NCBI GenBank assembly: GCA_019915015.1
Contig: JAHBBC010000022.1
Location: forward strand, 620,001-684,000
DNA length: 64,000 bases
Reading direction: 5' to 3'
Source of the DNA: Auriscalpium vulgare
Lineage: Eukaryota; Basidiomycota; Agaricomycetes; Russulales; Auriscalpiaceae
The translations under genes and the position numbers were made by a program. Shown here piece after piece: positions 39,314 through 48,850 of the stretch; position 1 is the first letter of the stretch, and each line of letters starts with the position of its first letter. The notes below the pieces were generated by a model, which saw only the letters and a program-made list of their open reading frames with translations, did not search any database and was not told the DNA's origin.

Positions 39314-42028
39314 TTAGACGGTGATCTCGTCGTCCTTGTCATCGTCTTCCCGGGTGGGGTCGTCTGCTTCCTCTTCATGAATGACATCGTGATCCTGCCT
39401 ATCTTCATGAAGTAGCTCGTCCACCCTGGACTGTGGGACGTCCAGAAATTCGGGCAACTCTGGCAGCGCAATGTTCGTTCGCGCGAAGTAAGGCAGGACG
39501 CGAAACTCCGCGACCGGCCGGTCGAAGAGCGCACCGTGGAGGTCCGCAAGCACGTAAGGTCCTCCTTTCCGTCGGCCAATTACCACGAACGGTCCATCGT
39601 AGCGCGGAAGCATTTTTCGATCTAATGACTTCTCGTACCGCGTGAACCGTAGGAGGACCAAGTCGCCTCTCTTGAAATTGTAGTCGCGAATCGTCGCTTC
39701 GTGGTCACGTTCAAATTTTACCGCCGCGATACGTCGCGCTTCAAAGACTTTGTCGTGGATGGTCCTTAACTGGGCTTTTCTCTTTTGTAGGGCCATTGCC
39801 CTGCGCGCTATGAGGTCTGTGGAAGACAGTAGAGACTCGGGCGGAGGCATCAAGTATGAAGCCTCGATGATATCCAGCGGCATTAGCGGCTGCGTTCCTG
39901 TTACCGCGAAGTATGGCGAGCAGCCCATCCTCCGCCTGATCGTTATCCTGTCCGACCAGAATACCGAGTACGCAACCGATGACCATTTTGCAGCGTTTCC
40001 ATCGGCTGCCTTGTAGAGCGCTTGACGTACGTCGAAGTGAGACCGCTCGACTATTCCGTTGGCTCGCGAATTATATCCCGATATTCGAATGTGCCGGACT
40101 CCATACTTATGCGACAGGGATTCCAAGGCCGACACGAACGGTGCGCCGTTGTCCGTGACCACTTCTCGCAGGGCGCCCCACCGGCACAAGACGTCTTCGA
40201 AAATCCATTTCGCGATGGCGTCCGCCGTCTCCGCCCTTAGCATTCTCCACTCTGGATAGTGGGTTACGGAGCAGCGTCCTTGCACGATGTATTTGAATCC
40301 GCCGCTTGCTGGCATATGCATGGTGTCTGCATACATCTTTGCGAAAAGGTTCGCCGGCGTTGCCACCGTTGGCGGTATCAGGCTGTGGCGAACTAGTCGG
40401 GTTTCGCAAATATGGCACGTTCTCACCCACCAGGCCACGTCTGCGTCCACGTATGGCCACCAGAAACGCTCCAACAGCATCATCCGCGTCGCGTAGACGC
40501 CTTTGTGTCCGACATCGTCATGAGCTGCTTTGAGGACCGCGATACGTCGGTCTCCTCCCAGCACGAGTTGGTGCCTGCCTTGGTGGTGCCTTTTGAAAAG
40601 GCGGTCCCCATCCTTGAAGAACTGGAGCGCGTATCGAGCGAAACGAGCGAACTGTTCGTCGGTCAAGTCCGCCGGCCGCGCCAGGGTCCCTAACCAGTCC
40701 CTGACTAGTTCCAGCCGCTTGTCAGCTTCATGAGCCTTGTCTGATCTGGGAACATCGCGATACGTCGCGTCCTGTACTGGTGCGGGTTGCATTTGGACCG
40801 TAGTTGCCCAGACGTCGGCCGGTTCATCGTGGGAGCGCCGGGCCTCCTCGCGACGTATCGCGTCCTGGCTTGAACCAGCCCCATGTTCGTCTGGTATGCT
40901 TCCTGGCCCCGTCCATCCATCTTGCCGTCGCGAGGCTCTCTCTTGCGCTGTCTTCGGGACTACCATGTTTACGATATGTGCGAAACCATACACCGCATCA
41001 ACCCAGTCGTCGAAGTCGTCTTCCTGTTCCAGAGCGTCTCCTGGTTGCCTACGCCTCCTGGATAGGCCGTCGGGCCCGTGGAAGAGTCCCGGCACATGCA
41101 CTAGCTCAAAATGGAACATCAGGATGCCTATAATCCACCTGTTCATACTGGCCGATGGCTCGAGGTCAGGATTTTCCAGCATGCCTTTGATATACCTGGC
41201 GTCGACCTCAATGGTCAGGTTCCTCACCCCTATCAGGTAGACTTTAAGGGCCCGCAGGGCTCGAAAAAGACCATAGAGCTCCAGCTTGGGCTGCGAGAAC
41301 CGCGCTTCGCGATCGTTTAGCGCGATGCTACCAAATCGAGAATATCGGCGTCTCTTCCTGTCTTGGGGAACGTTGGGGTCCGCCTGACTCAATAGGAAAC
41401 CCACCGCGATGTACGAGGTGTCTACCGCTAGGATCACGGGGGCCTCCGACGTGTAATCAATCGGTAGGAGCGCTGGTGATGCGAGGACTGCCTCCTTGAG
41501 GTCCTCCATAGCTCGCGACTGTTCGGGTCCCCATTCGAACGGGACGTCCTTCCTCGTCAGGTGTGTCAAGGCATGGGCTCGGTGCGCAAAGTTACGGATA
41601 AAGATGCGCAGGACTCCGACTGTCCCCAAGAAAGCCCGTACGTCTGAGAGGTCCGTGCACGGCCCCCAATTGCGAATCTTCGCGACCTTTTCTTCGTCTG
41701 CCATCCTTCCTTGCGGTGTGCAGCGATGCCCTACCACGTAGAATTCTGGTACGCACAGCTGTGATTTCCATCCTGAGAACGTGCCATGACAGTAGCGCAT
41801 TCGTTGGACTACCCTGTTAACGTTGTTAAAGTGTTCCCATACGAACCGCCTTATGCCGTTGTTGCCGGGGATCGTTTCGTATCCTCCGCCTTCCGTCCTG
41901 TAGTCCGAGTCCGGCCCCTTCAGGGGGACGTCGTCTATAAAAGGCACCGTAATATGCGGGATTTCCGGTTGGAGAATAAAGGTCACGTCGTCGTGGAAGA
42001 TCGGGACGGAATTTGTCCACCCCATAGG
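39314..42028 (-). CDS. E3 pol, C-terminal part (after E4 insertion)
   Basis: Continues pol from PMGWTNSVPIFHDDVTF to the stop at 39314, about 905 codons. It holds the second half of reverse transcriptase with FIDDVPLKG, RNase H (VILAVDTSYIAVGF, HVPGLFHGPDGLSR), an acidic linker, the integrase HHCC finger (HDDVGHKG...CHICETR), catalytic D/D/E (MYADTMHMP, VVTDNGAPF, GIVERSHFD; 34 residues between the last D and E) and a GPF module. No chromodomain. The frame is intact apart from the E4 insertion at 42029-42033. It is closely related to E2 pol; the linker lacks the E2 hairpin module. Confidence 0.92.
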   Translation of the reverse strand, partial: PMGWTNSVPIFHDDVTFILQPEIPHITVPFIDDVPLKGPDSDYRTEGGGYETIPGNNGIRRFVWEHFNNVNRVVQRMRYCHGTFSGWKSQLCVPEFYVVGHRCTPQGRMADEEKVAKIRNWGPCTDLSDVRAFLGTVGVLRIFIRNFAHRAHALTHLTRKDVPFEWGPEQSRAMEDLKEAVLASPALLPIDYTSEAPVILAVDTSYIAVGFLLSQADPNVPQDRKRRRYSRFGSIALNDREARFSQPKLELYGLFRALRALKVYLIGVRNLTIEVDARYIKGMLENPDLEPSASMNRWIIGILMFHFELVHVPGLFHGPDGLSRRRRQPGDALEQEDDFDDWVDAVYGFAHIVNMVVPKTAQERASRRQDGWTGPGSIPDEHGAGSSQDAIRREEARRSHDEPADVWATTVQMQPAPVQDATYRDVPRSDKAHEADKRLELVRDWLGTLARPADLTDEQFARFARYALQFFKDGDRLFKRHHQGRHQLVLGGDRRIAVLKAAHDDVGHKGVYATRMMLLERFWWPYVDADVAWWVRTCHICETRLVRHSLIPPTVATPANLFAKMYADTMHMPASGGFKYIVQGRCSVTHYPEWRMLRAETADAIAKWIFEDVLCRWGALREVVTDNGAPFVSALESLSHKYGVRHIRISGYNSRANGIVERSHFDVRQALYKAADGNAAKWSSVAYSVFWSDRITIRRRMGCSPYFAVTGTQPLMPLDIIEASYLMPPPESLLSSTDLIARRAMALQKRKAQLRTIHDKVFEARRIAAVKFERDHEATIRDYNFKRGDLVLLRFTRYEKSLDRKMLPRYDGPFVVIGRRKGGPYVLADLHGALFDRPVAEFRVLPYFARTNIALPELPEFLDVPQSRVDELLHEDRQDHDVIHEEEADDPTREDDDKDDEITV

Positions 42029-42033
42029 CAGGG
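42029..42033. repeat. Target-site duplication of E4, left copy
   Basis: CAGGG directly before the E4 5' LTR; identical to 47781-47785. Confidence 0.93.
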
Positions 42034-42320
42034 TGTAAGCCTACGCTTACTCCGGTCCGCTTTCCTCCGCCACTTTCACATGTCATACGCGATCCCATGA
42101 CCTCACATTACACGCTGTCGCATTCCTGTCTCTCTACGTACATATATCACCAGTGCTCGACACGTATACGCTACGCTCTTTCCCCCCTTCCTTCACGTTC
42201 CCTGTCCCGCTCGCTGTCCCCTGTCCTCATACGCCGTTTCCGCTGTCTCAATCCCAGGCCCCGTTCCTGTTACATCGTGTGACCACGCTGAGTGTTGCCG
42301 CACCGCCGTGCGGTCTTCCA
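42034..42320 (+). repeat. E4 5' LTR
   Basis: Starts TGTAAGCCTACGC and ends CGGTCTTCCA; identical to 47494-47780 by line-by-line comparison. It holds ACATATATCACC as a weak TATA candidate near 42140. Confidence 0.95.
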
Positions 42321-42782
42321 CTTTTTTTTTAACACGAACGTTCGCCCACGCTGTCTCCCCCCGCCGTCGTCACGCTGCCGCCCACTACCCGCCGCACCCG
42401 CTCCGCCTCGCAACTCACGGTCAACGTCGCGGTTCCGATCAGGACACGAACATCCACATCTCCAGTCAACCTTTCGCCGCTTTCGAGCATTCCCAGTTCG
42501 ACGTCCGACCTCGGTAGCGCCACGACGAGCCTCTGGTCATCCCTGGCCCTTGACAGCGCCGCCCCGATACCCTCTCCGCTGAGCCCCGACGCTCCCATCG
42601 CACCAACCACCGTCCCGTTACCGCCATCGCCGCCACCTGCACAGTCACTCCCGCCGTCGCCAACCGTACCGTCCCCGCCGCCTGCACAGTCACTTCCGCC
42701 ACCCTCCGTCACTCCTTCCCTACCGCTCGACTGCTCTGATTCCGACTCGGACTCCGATTCCCCCACGCCCATCCGTCGAATC
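42321..42782 (+). other. E4 leader, no canonical primer-binding site
   Basis: The LTR is followed by C and nine T, then AACACGAACGTTCGCCC, not a TGG tRNA complement. Tf1-type elements self-prime from the 5' end of their own RNA, which fits the single-ORF layout, but I could not find the matching complement in the LTR. The leader is very C-rich with Pro/Ser-like repeats and an SDSDSDS-type stretch near 42740; translation most likely starts at 42783. Confidence 0.5.
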
Positions 42783-45700
42783 ATGTCTCCCACCGCCACC
42801 GCGACCTTCGAACAATCGGCCCCGACCCGCGTCCCCATCCTCACGCCCGGCATCATCACGCCCGAAGTCTTACGACGCTGGGAACATGGTGCCCTCGCCT
42901 ACTTCAAGCACAAGAGCATCGACCCGCTCAACCAGGTGCGTATGGTCTCGGACGGGCTCCAAGACCATCGCCTACAGGACTGGGTCTACGTGCAGAAGGA
43001 TCACGTCGAGGCGCTCTCTTTCCCCGACTTCATTGCAGAAATCCGCAAGAACTTTCTCGAGCGCGACTGGGAGTCCCGCGTTTCAGCGAAGCTCCTCAAC
43101 TCGCAACAAGGCTCAGGGTCGTTCTTCCACTGGTACCTCGGCCTCTCCGCGCTTAACAGCACCCTCCGCGATACCGACTCGTTCCTCGACGACGACGCGC
43201 TGCGTCGCAAGCTCACCGCTGGCCTCCACCCCAAGCTCGGCATTGCGGTCACGCGCGCACGCCTCTCGTCATCCCTGTCGCTCCAAGACTGGATCAGCGA
43301 GGTTGACGACCTCGACGGTGCTCGATTGACTCTCGCCGAGGATGTCGCCGCCGAAGTCGCGCGCGTTGCGCGCACCTCCACAGCCTCCGCCCCATACGCG
43401 TCAAAGCCTCGCGTCTCAACGTTCTCCAACACCACGACTTCCGCCAGCTCCGCCGCGGCCTCGTCCAACGCCTCGCGCGCCCTACTGCCGAAGCTCCTGG
43501 ACGAAGAACGCGACCTCTTGTCCAAGAACGACGGCTGCTTCAAGTGCCGTCGATTCAACGCCGGCCACCGCTCCGACAAGTGCCCGAACGGGTTCCCCGC
43601 CCCCGACAGCTACCGCACCCTCACCGCCGATATGGCGAAGGGCAAGACGAAGAACAAACTCGCCGGATTCGTCGCCGCCGTCCTCCCGACAACCGCCGTC
43701 CTCCCGAGCGGTGTCATCGGAGATGGCTCCGACAGTGAGCCCGACGATGTGTACGTCCCTTCGTCCGTGTGTTCTGTTCTCCCTTCCGTCCCCATTTCCT
43801 CTTTCGCGGACGACCCGCTGCACTGGCATTGCGTGGCCCTTGGCCCCTCTTCTCTTCATTCTGGCGTCTCCGAGCGTGCCTTAGCAGCTCTAATCGATGA
43901 TGGCTCGCAGGTGACGCTCGTTCGCGGGTCGATCGCTAAAGCCCTCGGGCTTCGTCTCCACCGCCTGCAGGAGCCACTGCCCCTCGGCGAAGCGTTTAGT
44001 GCCGGAGGGGAACGGACTCATTCTCGTGACTCGACTCCCGTTTCTGCCACCCACTGGGTGAAGCTCTCGTTATGTTCTCCCGATTTTGCCTTTCGCGCAG
44101 TGTCCGTTCGCGCTCTTGTTGCGCCCGATGCGATGTGTATGCCTGTAATTCTTGGGCTGCCTTTTCTGCGAATGAATCGCCTTGTCATTGATCACGAGCT
44201 CCGAACTTGCATTGCAAAGGACTCGGGTTTCGACCTCCTCCGAGAGGTCGATGAGTTTCCGTCTCGTGCCCCGCCTCTTTCTCCTTCCATTTCGCCCTCG
44301 CCTGCGGAGGTGCTCTCCGCGCGCGCTCTCGTGCTCCGCGAGCTCGAGGCTCGCCTGCTTTCACAGCGCGCGGACTGCGACCGTCGGGCTGATCCTGTTG
44401 CGCCGGTTAACGTCGTCGCTGCCGTCGCGCTGCGCGTCGCCGCGCTCGCCCATGCCGACCAGCTCTCTGAGCTGGATCGCCGGATGAAAACCAAATACTC
44501 TGATCTCTTCCCTTCAGACATTCCTCATCTCGACAACCTTCCTGCCGACGTCTACCATCGTATACGCCTTAAAGACGCGAACAAGCTAATTGCAACGCGT
44601 TCATATGGCTGCCCACGCAAATACCGCGACGCCTGGCGCACGCTCCTCGACCAACACCTCGCCGCTGGCCGCATTCGTCCCTCCTCAAGCTCCCACGCAT
44701 CACCTGCCTTCATCATCCCCAAGGCCGATCCGACTGTCCTCCCCCGCTGGGTAAACGACTACCGCGCCCTAAACGACAATACCGTTCCCGATGCCCACCC
44801 CTTGCCCCGAGTCGACGACATCCTCGCCGACTGCGCGAAGGGTAAAATATGGGGTAAAATGGACATGACGAACTCATTTTTCCAGACGCGTGTACACCCC
44901 GACGATATTCATCTCACCGCCGTCACCACCCCGTTCGGCCTCTACGAGTGGACCGTCATGCCTATGGGCGGTCGCAACGCTCCCGCCACTCACCAACGAC
45001 GCATGACCGCCGCGCTCCGCGCGCATATCGGCAAGATATGCCACGTCTACCTGGACGACATCATCATCTGGTCCCAATCGATCGCCGAACACGTTCGCAA
45101 TGTCGACACGGTCCTCTCAACCCTCCGCGACGCGCGCCTCTACTGCTCGCTTAAGAAGACTGATCTCTTCTGTGAGTCCGTGCATTTTCTTGGCCACGAG
45201 ATATCTGCTCGTGGTATCGAAGCAGATCCGTCGAAAGTCGAACGCATCACAAACTGGCCGGTCCCGCAAACCGCCTCACAAGTGCGCGCGTTCCTCGGCC
45301 TCGTGCGCTACATCGCCACCTTCCTCCCACAACTCGCCGAGCACACTCGCGTGCTCACGCCGCTCACGACCCTCGACGCCCAGCACGATTGGCCTGGCTG
45401 GTCGCTCGTCCACCAACGCGCCTTCGACGCGGTCAAGACTCTCGTTCTCAGCCGCGAATGCCTCACCACCATCGACCACAGCGACCCTGGCGACAACAAG
45501 ATCTGGGTCACGACCGACGCCAGCGATTTCCGCACGGGCGCCATCCTCTCCTGGGGCCCTACGTGGGAGTCGGCCCGTCCCGTCGCATTTGACTCCATGC
45601 AACTTAAAGGTGCCCAGCTCAACTATCCCGTCCATGAAAAGGAGCTCCTCGCCATCATCCGGGCGCTCCAAAAGTGGCGAGTTGATTTGCTTGGTTCCCA

Positions 45701-47498
45701 TTTTGTTGTCCGCACTGATCATCGCACCCTCGAGCATTTCAACACGCAAAAGGACCTCTCCCGACGCCAGTGCCGCTGGCAAGAATACATGGCTCAATAC
45801 GACTTCACCATCGACTACGTGCCCGGCGAAGAAAACACTGTCGCCGACGCGCTCTCTCGCTTACCCGTCCCTGACAACGCTCCGCCGGTCTCTGTCTTTG
45901 CCGCGACCGTATCCCTTTCTCGACTCTCTCCGTCGGTGGAGGAGGCGCTGTCTAGCATCCGCACAGCTGCCGTTCTCCACGTCTCTTCCGACGCGCAGCT
46001 CCTCCGGGACATTCAGGCCGGCTACCCACACGACACCTTCACCGCGCGCCTCCTCCGGAACCTCGACAGCACACCCGGCGCTGCTCTGCGCAACGGCCTC
46101 ATCTACATTGGCGAACGCCTCGTCATTCCCCGCGTCCCGGCGCTCCGCGAAACCTTCTTCCAACTCGCGCACGACTCCCTCGGGCATTTCGGTACGGACA
46201 AGTCATACGCCGCGCTACGCGAGTCGTACTACTGGCCCGGCATGCGACGTGACCTCGACCAGGGCTACATCGCCTCGTGTGCTGAATGCCAGCGCAACAA
46301 ATCACTCTCCACGAAGCCCGCGGGACCTCTGCACCCGCTGTCTGTCCCCGACGCCCGCGGTGACAGCGTCGCGATCGATTTCATCGGCCCTCTTCCCCCC
46401 GACTCCGGCTTCGACGCCATCGTCTCCATGACCGACCGCTCTGGCGCCGACGTTCGACTGGTCCCCATCAAGTCCACGATCACGGCTGAGCAGTTCGCAG
46501 CAGTCTTCTTCGACCACTGGTTCTGTGAGAACGGGCTGCCCCTCGAGATCGTATCCGATCGCGACAAGCTTTTCGTTTCCAAGTTCTGGAAAGCCCTCCA
46601 TCGACTCACCGGTATCAAGCTCAAGCTCTCCTCTGCCTTCCACCCGCAGACCGACGGCTCGTCCGAGCGGACGAACAAGACAGTCAACCAATGTCTTCGT
46701 TTTCACGTTGACAGGCAGCAGCGCGGCTGGGTCCGCGCACTGCCGCGGGTGCGTTTTGACATCATGAGTACGGTTAACGCCTCCACAGGTTACTCGCCGT
46801 TTCAACTGCGCATGGGCCGCCAGCCTCGTCTCATCCCGCCTCTCTCGCCTGCGGCCACCGCTGATGCAACGCGCGACCTCGGATCCGACGCCGCTCGTGC
46901 CGCCAAGCTCCTCGAACGTATCGCCGCCGACTTTGCGGAAGCTCAGGACAACCTCCTCGCCTCCAAGCTATCTCAAGCCGACGCCGCAAACCAGCACCGC
47001 GGCCCCGAACGCCGCTACGTCGTCGGTGACCGCGTGCTCCTCTCCACCTTCCACCGCCGTCGCGATTACAAAGCACAAGACTCTTCTCGTGTCGCCAAAT
47101 TCATGCCTCGTTACGACGGACCGTACACGATTACTATGGCCTACCCAGAGAAGAGCGTCTATACTCTAGACCTCCCGTCCACGTCTAATGTTTTCCCTAC
47201 CTTCCACGCTAGCCTCCTCCGTCCTTTCAACGTCAACGACCCGGCCATCGCCCCGTCGCGCACGCTCGCGCGCCCTGGCCCCGTCGTCACCGACGCCGGC
47301 GCACAAGAGTGGGAGGTCGACGAAGTCATCGACGAGCGCAAACGCGGCCGAGGCGTGCAGTATCTGGTCCGGTGGAAAGGCTGGGGTGATGAAGACGTCC
47401 AATGGCTACCCTCTCGCGAGCTCAGGGACTGCGCCGCTCTCGACCGCTGGCTCGCGCGCCCCGGGGGGTCCACTTCTCCCCGGCGGGGAGGAGTGTAA
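42783..47498 (+). CDS. E4 gag-pol polyprotein with chromodomain, 1571 aa
   Basis: ATG 42783. Order: gag (residues 1 to about 290) with a zinc knuckle CFKC...GHRSDKC (C-x2-C-x6-H-x4-C, two residues longer than the usual CCHC), protease (ALIDDGSQVTLV near 375), reverse transcriptase (VDDILADCAKGKIWGKMDM, catalytic YLDD near 757), RNase H (TTDASDFRTGA, VRTDHRTLEHF), integrase finger (HDSLGHFG...CAECQR), core D/D/E (AIDFIGPL, VSDRD, SSERTNK; DX35E), GPY module (YDGPYTIT) and chromodomain (WEVDEVIDERKRG, YLVRWKGWGDEDVQWLP). The last codons encode the polypurine tract, and the stop TAA lies inside the 3' LTR start TGTAAG. No lesion seen; likely functional. Confidence 0.96.
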   Translation: MSPTATATFEQSAPTRVPILTPGIITPEVLRRWEHGALAYFKHKSIDPLNQVRMVSDGLQDHRLQDWVYVQKDHVEALSFPDFIAEIRKNFLERDWESRVSAKLLNSQQGSGSFFHWYLGLSALNSTLRDTDSFLDDDALRRKLTAGLHPKLGIAVTRARLSSSLSLQDWISEVDDLDGARLTLAEDVAAEVARVARTSTASAPYASKPRVSTFSNTTTSASSAAASSNASRALLPKLLDEERDLLSKNDGCFKCRRFNAGHRSDKCPNGFPAPDSYRTLTADMAKGKTKNKLAGFVAAVLPTTAVLPSGVIGDGSDSEPDDVYVPSSVCSVLPSVPISSFADDPLHWHCVALGPSSLHSGVSERALAALIDDGSQVTLVRGSIAKALGLRLHRLQEPLPLGEAFSAGGERTHSRDSTPVSATHWVKLSLCSPDFAFRAVSVRALVAPDAMCMPVILGLPFLRMNRLVIDHELRTCIAKDSGFDLLREVDEFPSRAPPLSPSISPSPAEVLSARALVLRELEARLLSQRADCDRRADPVAPVNVVAAVALRVAALAHADQLSELDRRMKTKYSDLFPSDIPHLDNLPADVYHRIRLKDANKLIATRSYGCPRKYRDAWRTLLDQHLAAGRIRPSSSSHASPAFIIPKADPTVLPRWVNDYRALNDNTVPDAHPLPRVDDILADCAKGKIWGKMDMTNSFFQTRVHPDDIHLTAVTTPFGLYEWTVMPMGGRNAPATHQRRMTAALRAHIGKICHVYLDDIIIWSQSIAEHVRNVDTVLSTLRDARLYCSLKKTDLFCESVHFLGHEISARGIEADPSKVERITNWPVPQTASQVRAFLGLVRYIATFLPQLAEHTRVLTPLTTLDAQHDWPGWSLVHQRAFDAVKTLVLSRECLTTIDHSDPGDNKIWVTTDASDFRTGAILSWGPTWESARPVAFDSMQLKGAQLNYPVHEKELLAIIRALQKWRVDLLGSHFVVRTDHRTLEHFNTQKDLSRRQCRWQEYMAQYDFTIDYVPGEENTVADALSRLPVPDNAPPVSVFAATVSLSRLSPSVEEALSSIRTAAVLHVSSDAQLLRDIQAGYPHDTFTARLLRNLDSTPGAALRNGLIYIGERLVIPRVPALRETFFQLAHDSLGHFGTDKSYAALRESYYWPGMRRDLDQGYIASCAECQRNKSLSTKPAGPLHPLSVPDARGDSVAIDFIGPLPPDSGFDAIVSMTDRSGADVRLVPIKSTITAEQFAAVFFDHWFCENGLPLEIVSDRDKLFVSKFWKALHRLTGIKLKLSSAFHPQTDGSSERTNKTVNQCLRFHVDRQQRGWVRALPRVRFDIMSTVNASTGYSPFQLRMGRQPRLIPPLSPAATADATRDLGSDAARAAKLLERIAADFAEAQDNLLASKLSQADAANQHRGPERRYVVGDRVLLSTFHRRRDYKAQDSSRVAKFMPRYDGPYTITMAYPEKSVYTLDLPSTSNVFPTFHASLLRPFNVNDPAIAPSRTLARPGPVVTDAGAQEWEVDEVIDERKRGRGVQYLVRWKGWGDEDVQWLPSRELRDCAALDRWLARPGGSTSPRRGGV
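47482..47493 (+). promoter_or_regulatory. E4 polypurine tract
   Basis: A run ending GGGGAGGAG directly precedes the 3' LTR TG. It overlaps the gag-pol codons for RRGG and can fold with the preceding CTCCCC. Confidence 0.7.
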
Positions 47499-47780
47499 GC
47501 CTACGCTTACTCCGGTCCGCTTTCCTCCGCCACTTTCACATGTCATACGCGATCCCATGACCTCACATTACACGCTGTCGCATTCCTGTCTCTCTACGTA
47601 CATATATCACCAGTGCTCGACACGTATACGCTACGCTCTTTCCCCCCTTCCTTCACGTTCCCTGTCCCGCTCGCTGTCCCCTGTCCTCATACGCCGTTTC
47701 CGCTGTCTCAATCCCAGGCCCCGTTCCTGTTACATCGTGTGACCACGCTGAGTGTTGCCGCACCGCCGTGCGGTCTTCCA
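47494..47780 (+). repeat. E4 3' LTR
   Basis: 287 bp, identical to the 5' LTR, followed by target duplication CAGGG. Confidence 0.95.
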
Positions 47781-47785
47781 CAGGG
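47781..47785. repeat. Target-site duplication of E4, right copy
   Basis: CAGGG directly after the E4 3' LTR. Confidence 0.93.
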
Positions 47786-48850
47786 TCACCAGCCGTTTTG
47801 CGCCGTACGGCGTCTGGAAAGTCGTGAGGTCCCTTGAGGCTTCATCTAGTCTCGTTTCGTCATAGCCCACGTAGAGGTCCAGAATTCCCCCGCACGGCCG
47901 CCCCGCAAACTGCTCCGCCAAATGATCTGGGAAGGGGGGTACTCCTGAGTGCGCAATGGTCACCGCATTCAGGGGTTCCAGACTATGGACTATACGGAGG
48001 CTGGTCCCGTCCTTCTTAACCACACAGAACCACCTAGAGCGGTACGACGAGTTTGAGTCCTCGTAGACTCCCGCGGCGATCTTGGTCTTGATGAGCGCCA
48101 TGACCTTGTCGTATATCCCTGGCGGAATCGGAATATTTCGCTGAACCCACGGCCGATGCGGAACTACTGGTATTGTGACGGGGGGGAAGAAGTCTTCTCG
48201 GAAGCGCCCCCGCTCCGAGTCGTCCCAGGCAAATGCCTCGTTTTGTGCGCACATAAACGCATGCATGAGCTTCCTTTCTTCCGGCCATAGGAAATCTCCG
48301 TCGTGGACTCGGTCAAATTGTTCGCGACGTTCCGCGGTGTACCTTCCCGTGGGTACGAAGTCCGGTGGCTTCTCTGGGAGCGGCGGCATATCCGCCAGGG
48401 GGTCCCCTCTGATCTCTCTGAGGATCCGGAAGTGCTCCGGCAGGTCCGTACGAATGGGCTTTACCTTGAGGTGTGCTGGCTTGTAACGCTTCTTCGTGGC
48501 CGCAAAGACTTCGCGCTGCATCGCGGTCGGCTGTAGCTCACCTCTGTCCGTTTCCTCCTCTCTTTCTCTCCCACTCTCGCCGTCTCCCCAGTCTGCCGCC
48601 GTCCAAATAAACGTCCCTGCTCTTGCTCGTTCCTCCTCTTCCTCTCCTTCTTCCGCTCGCTTCGCGAACACTCCCGCGTATTCCTCCGGTAGGTCGCACA
48701 CTGACAAATAAGCTGACTGCACATCTTCGATTGTAGGCGAGGATTCGAGGTACACCAGGGATTCCATTCTAAGAGTATCAGGCTTATCGGGCTCGAACCC
48801 CACGACCAGCCCTACCTCCTCCTGGTCCTCCAACAAATCCTCTAGTCGCG
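47781..48850 (-). CDS. E3 pol, N-terminal part (before E4 insertion)
   Basis: Reads from the frameshift site through LLEDQEEVGLVVGFEPDK to YGAKRLVTL, where E4 interrupts it. It holds the pol linker and the first half of reverse transcriptase (WVQRNIPIPPGIYDKVMALIKTKIAAGVYEDSNSSYRS..., LRIVHSLEPLNAVT, GGILDLYVGYDE). There is no ATG suited for separate initiation; the frame overlaps the end of gag and is entered by -1 frameshifting at 48851-48857. The match to E2 pol is strong over the whole part. Confidence 0.9.

Larger units (their letters stand above)
42034..47780 (+). mobile_element. E4: complete single-ORF chromovirus nested in E3 pol
   Basis: 5747 bp. Two 287-bp LTRs appear identical base for base, with 5-bp target duplication CAGGG and one uninterrupted gag-pol frame. 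Single-frame gag-pol with a C-terminal chromodomain is the layout of Tf1/sushi-type chromoviruses. It disrupts E3 reverse transcriptase between the codons for TL and PMGW. Everything expected for an active copy is present, except that no TGG-type primer-binding site follows the 5' LTR. Confidence 0.95.
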
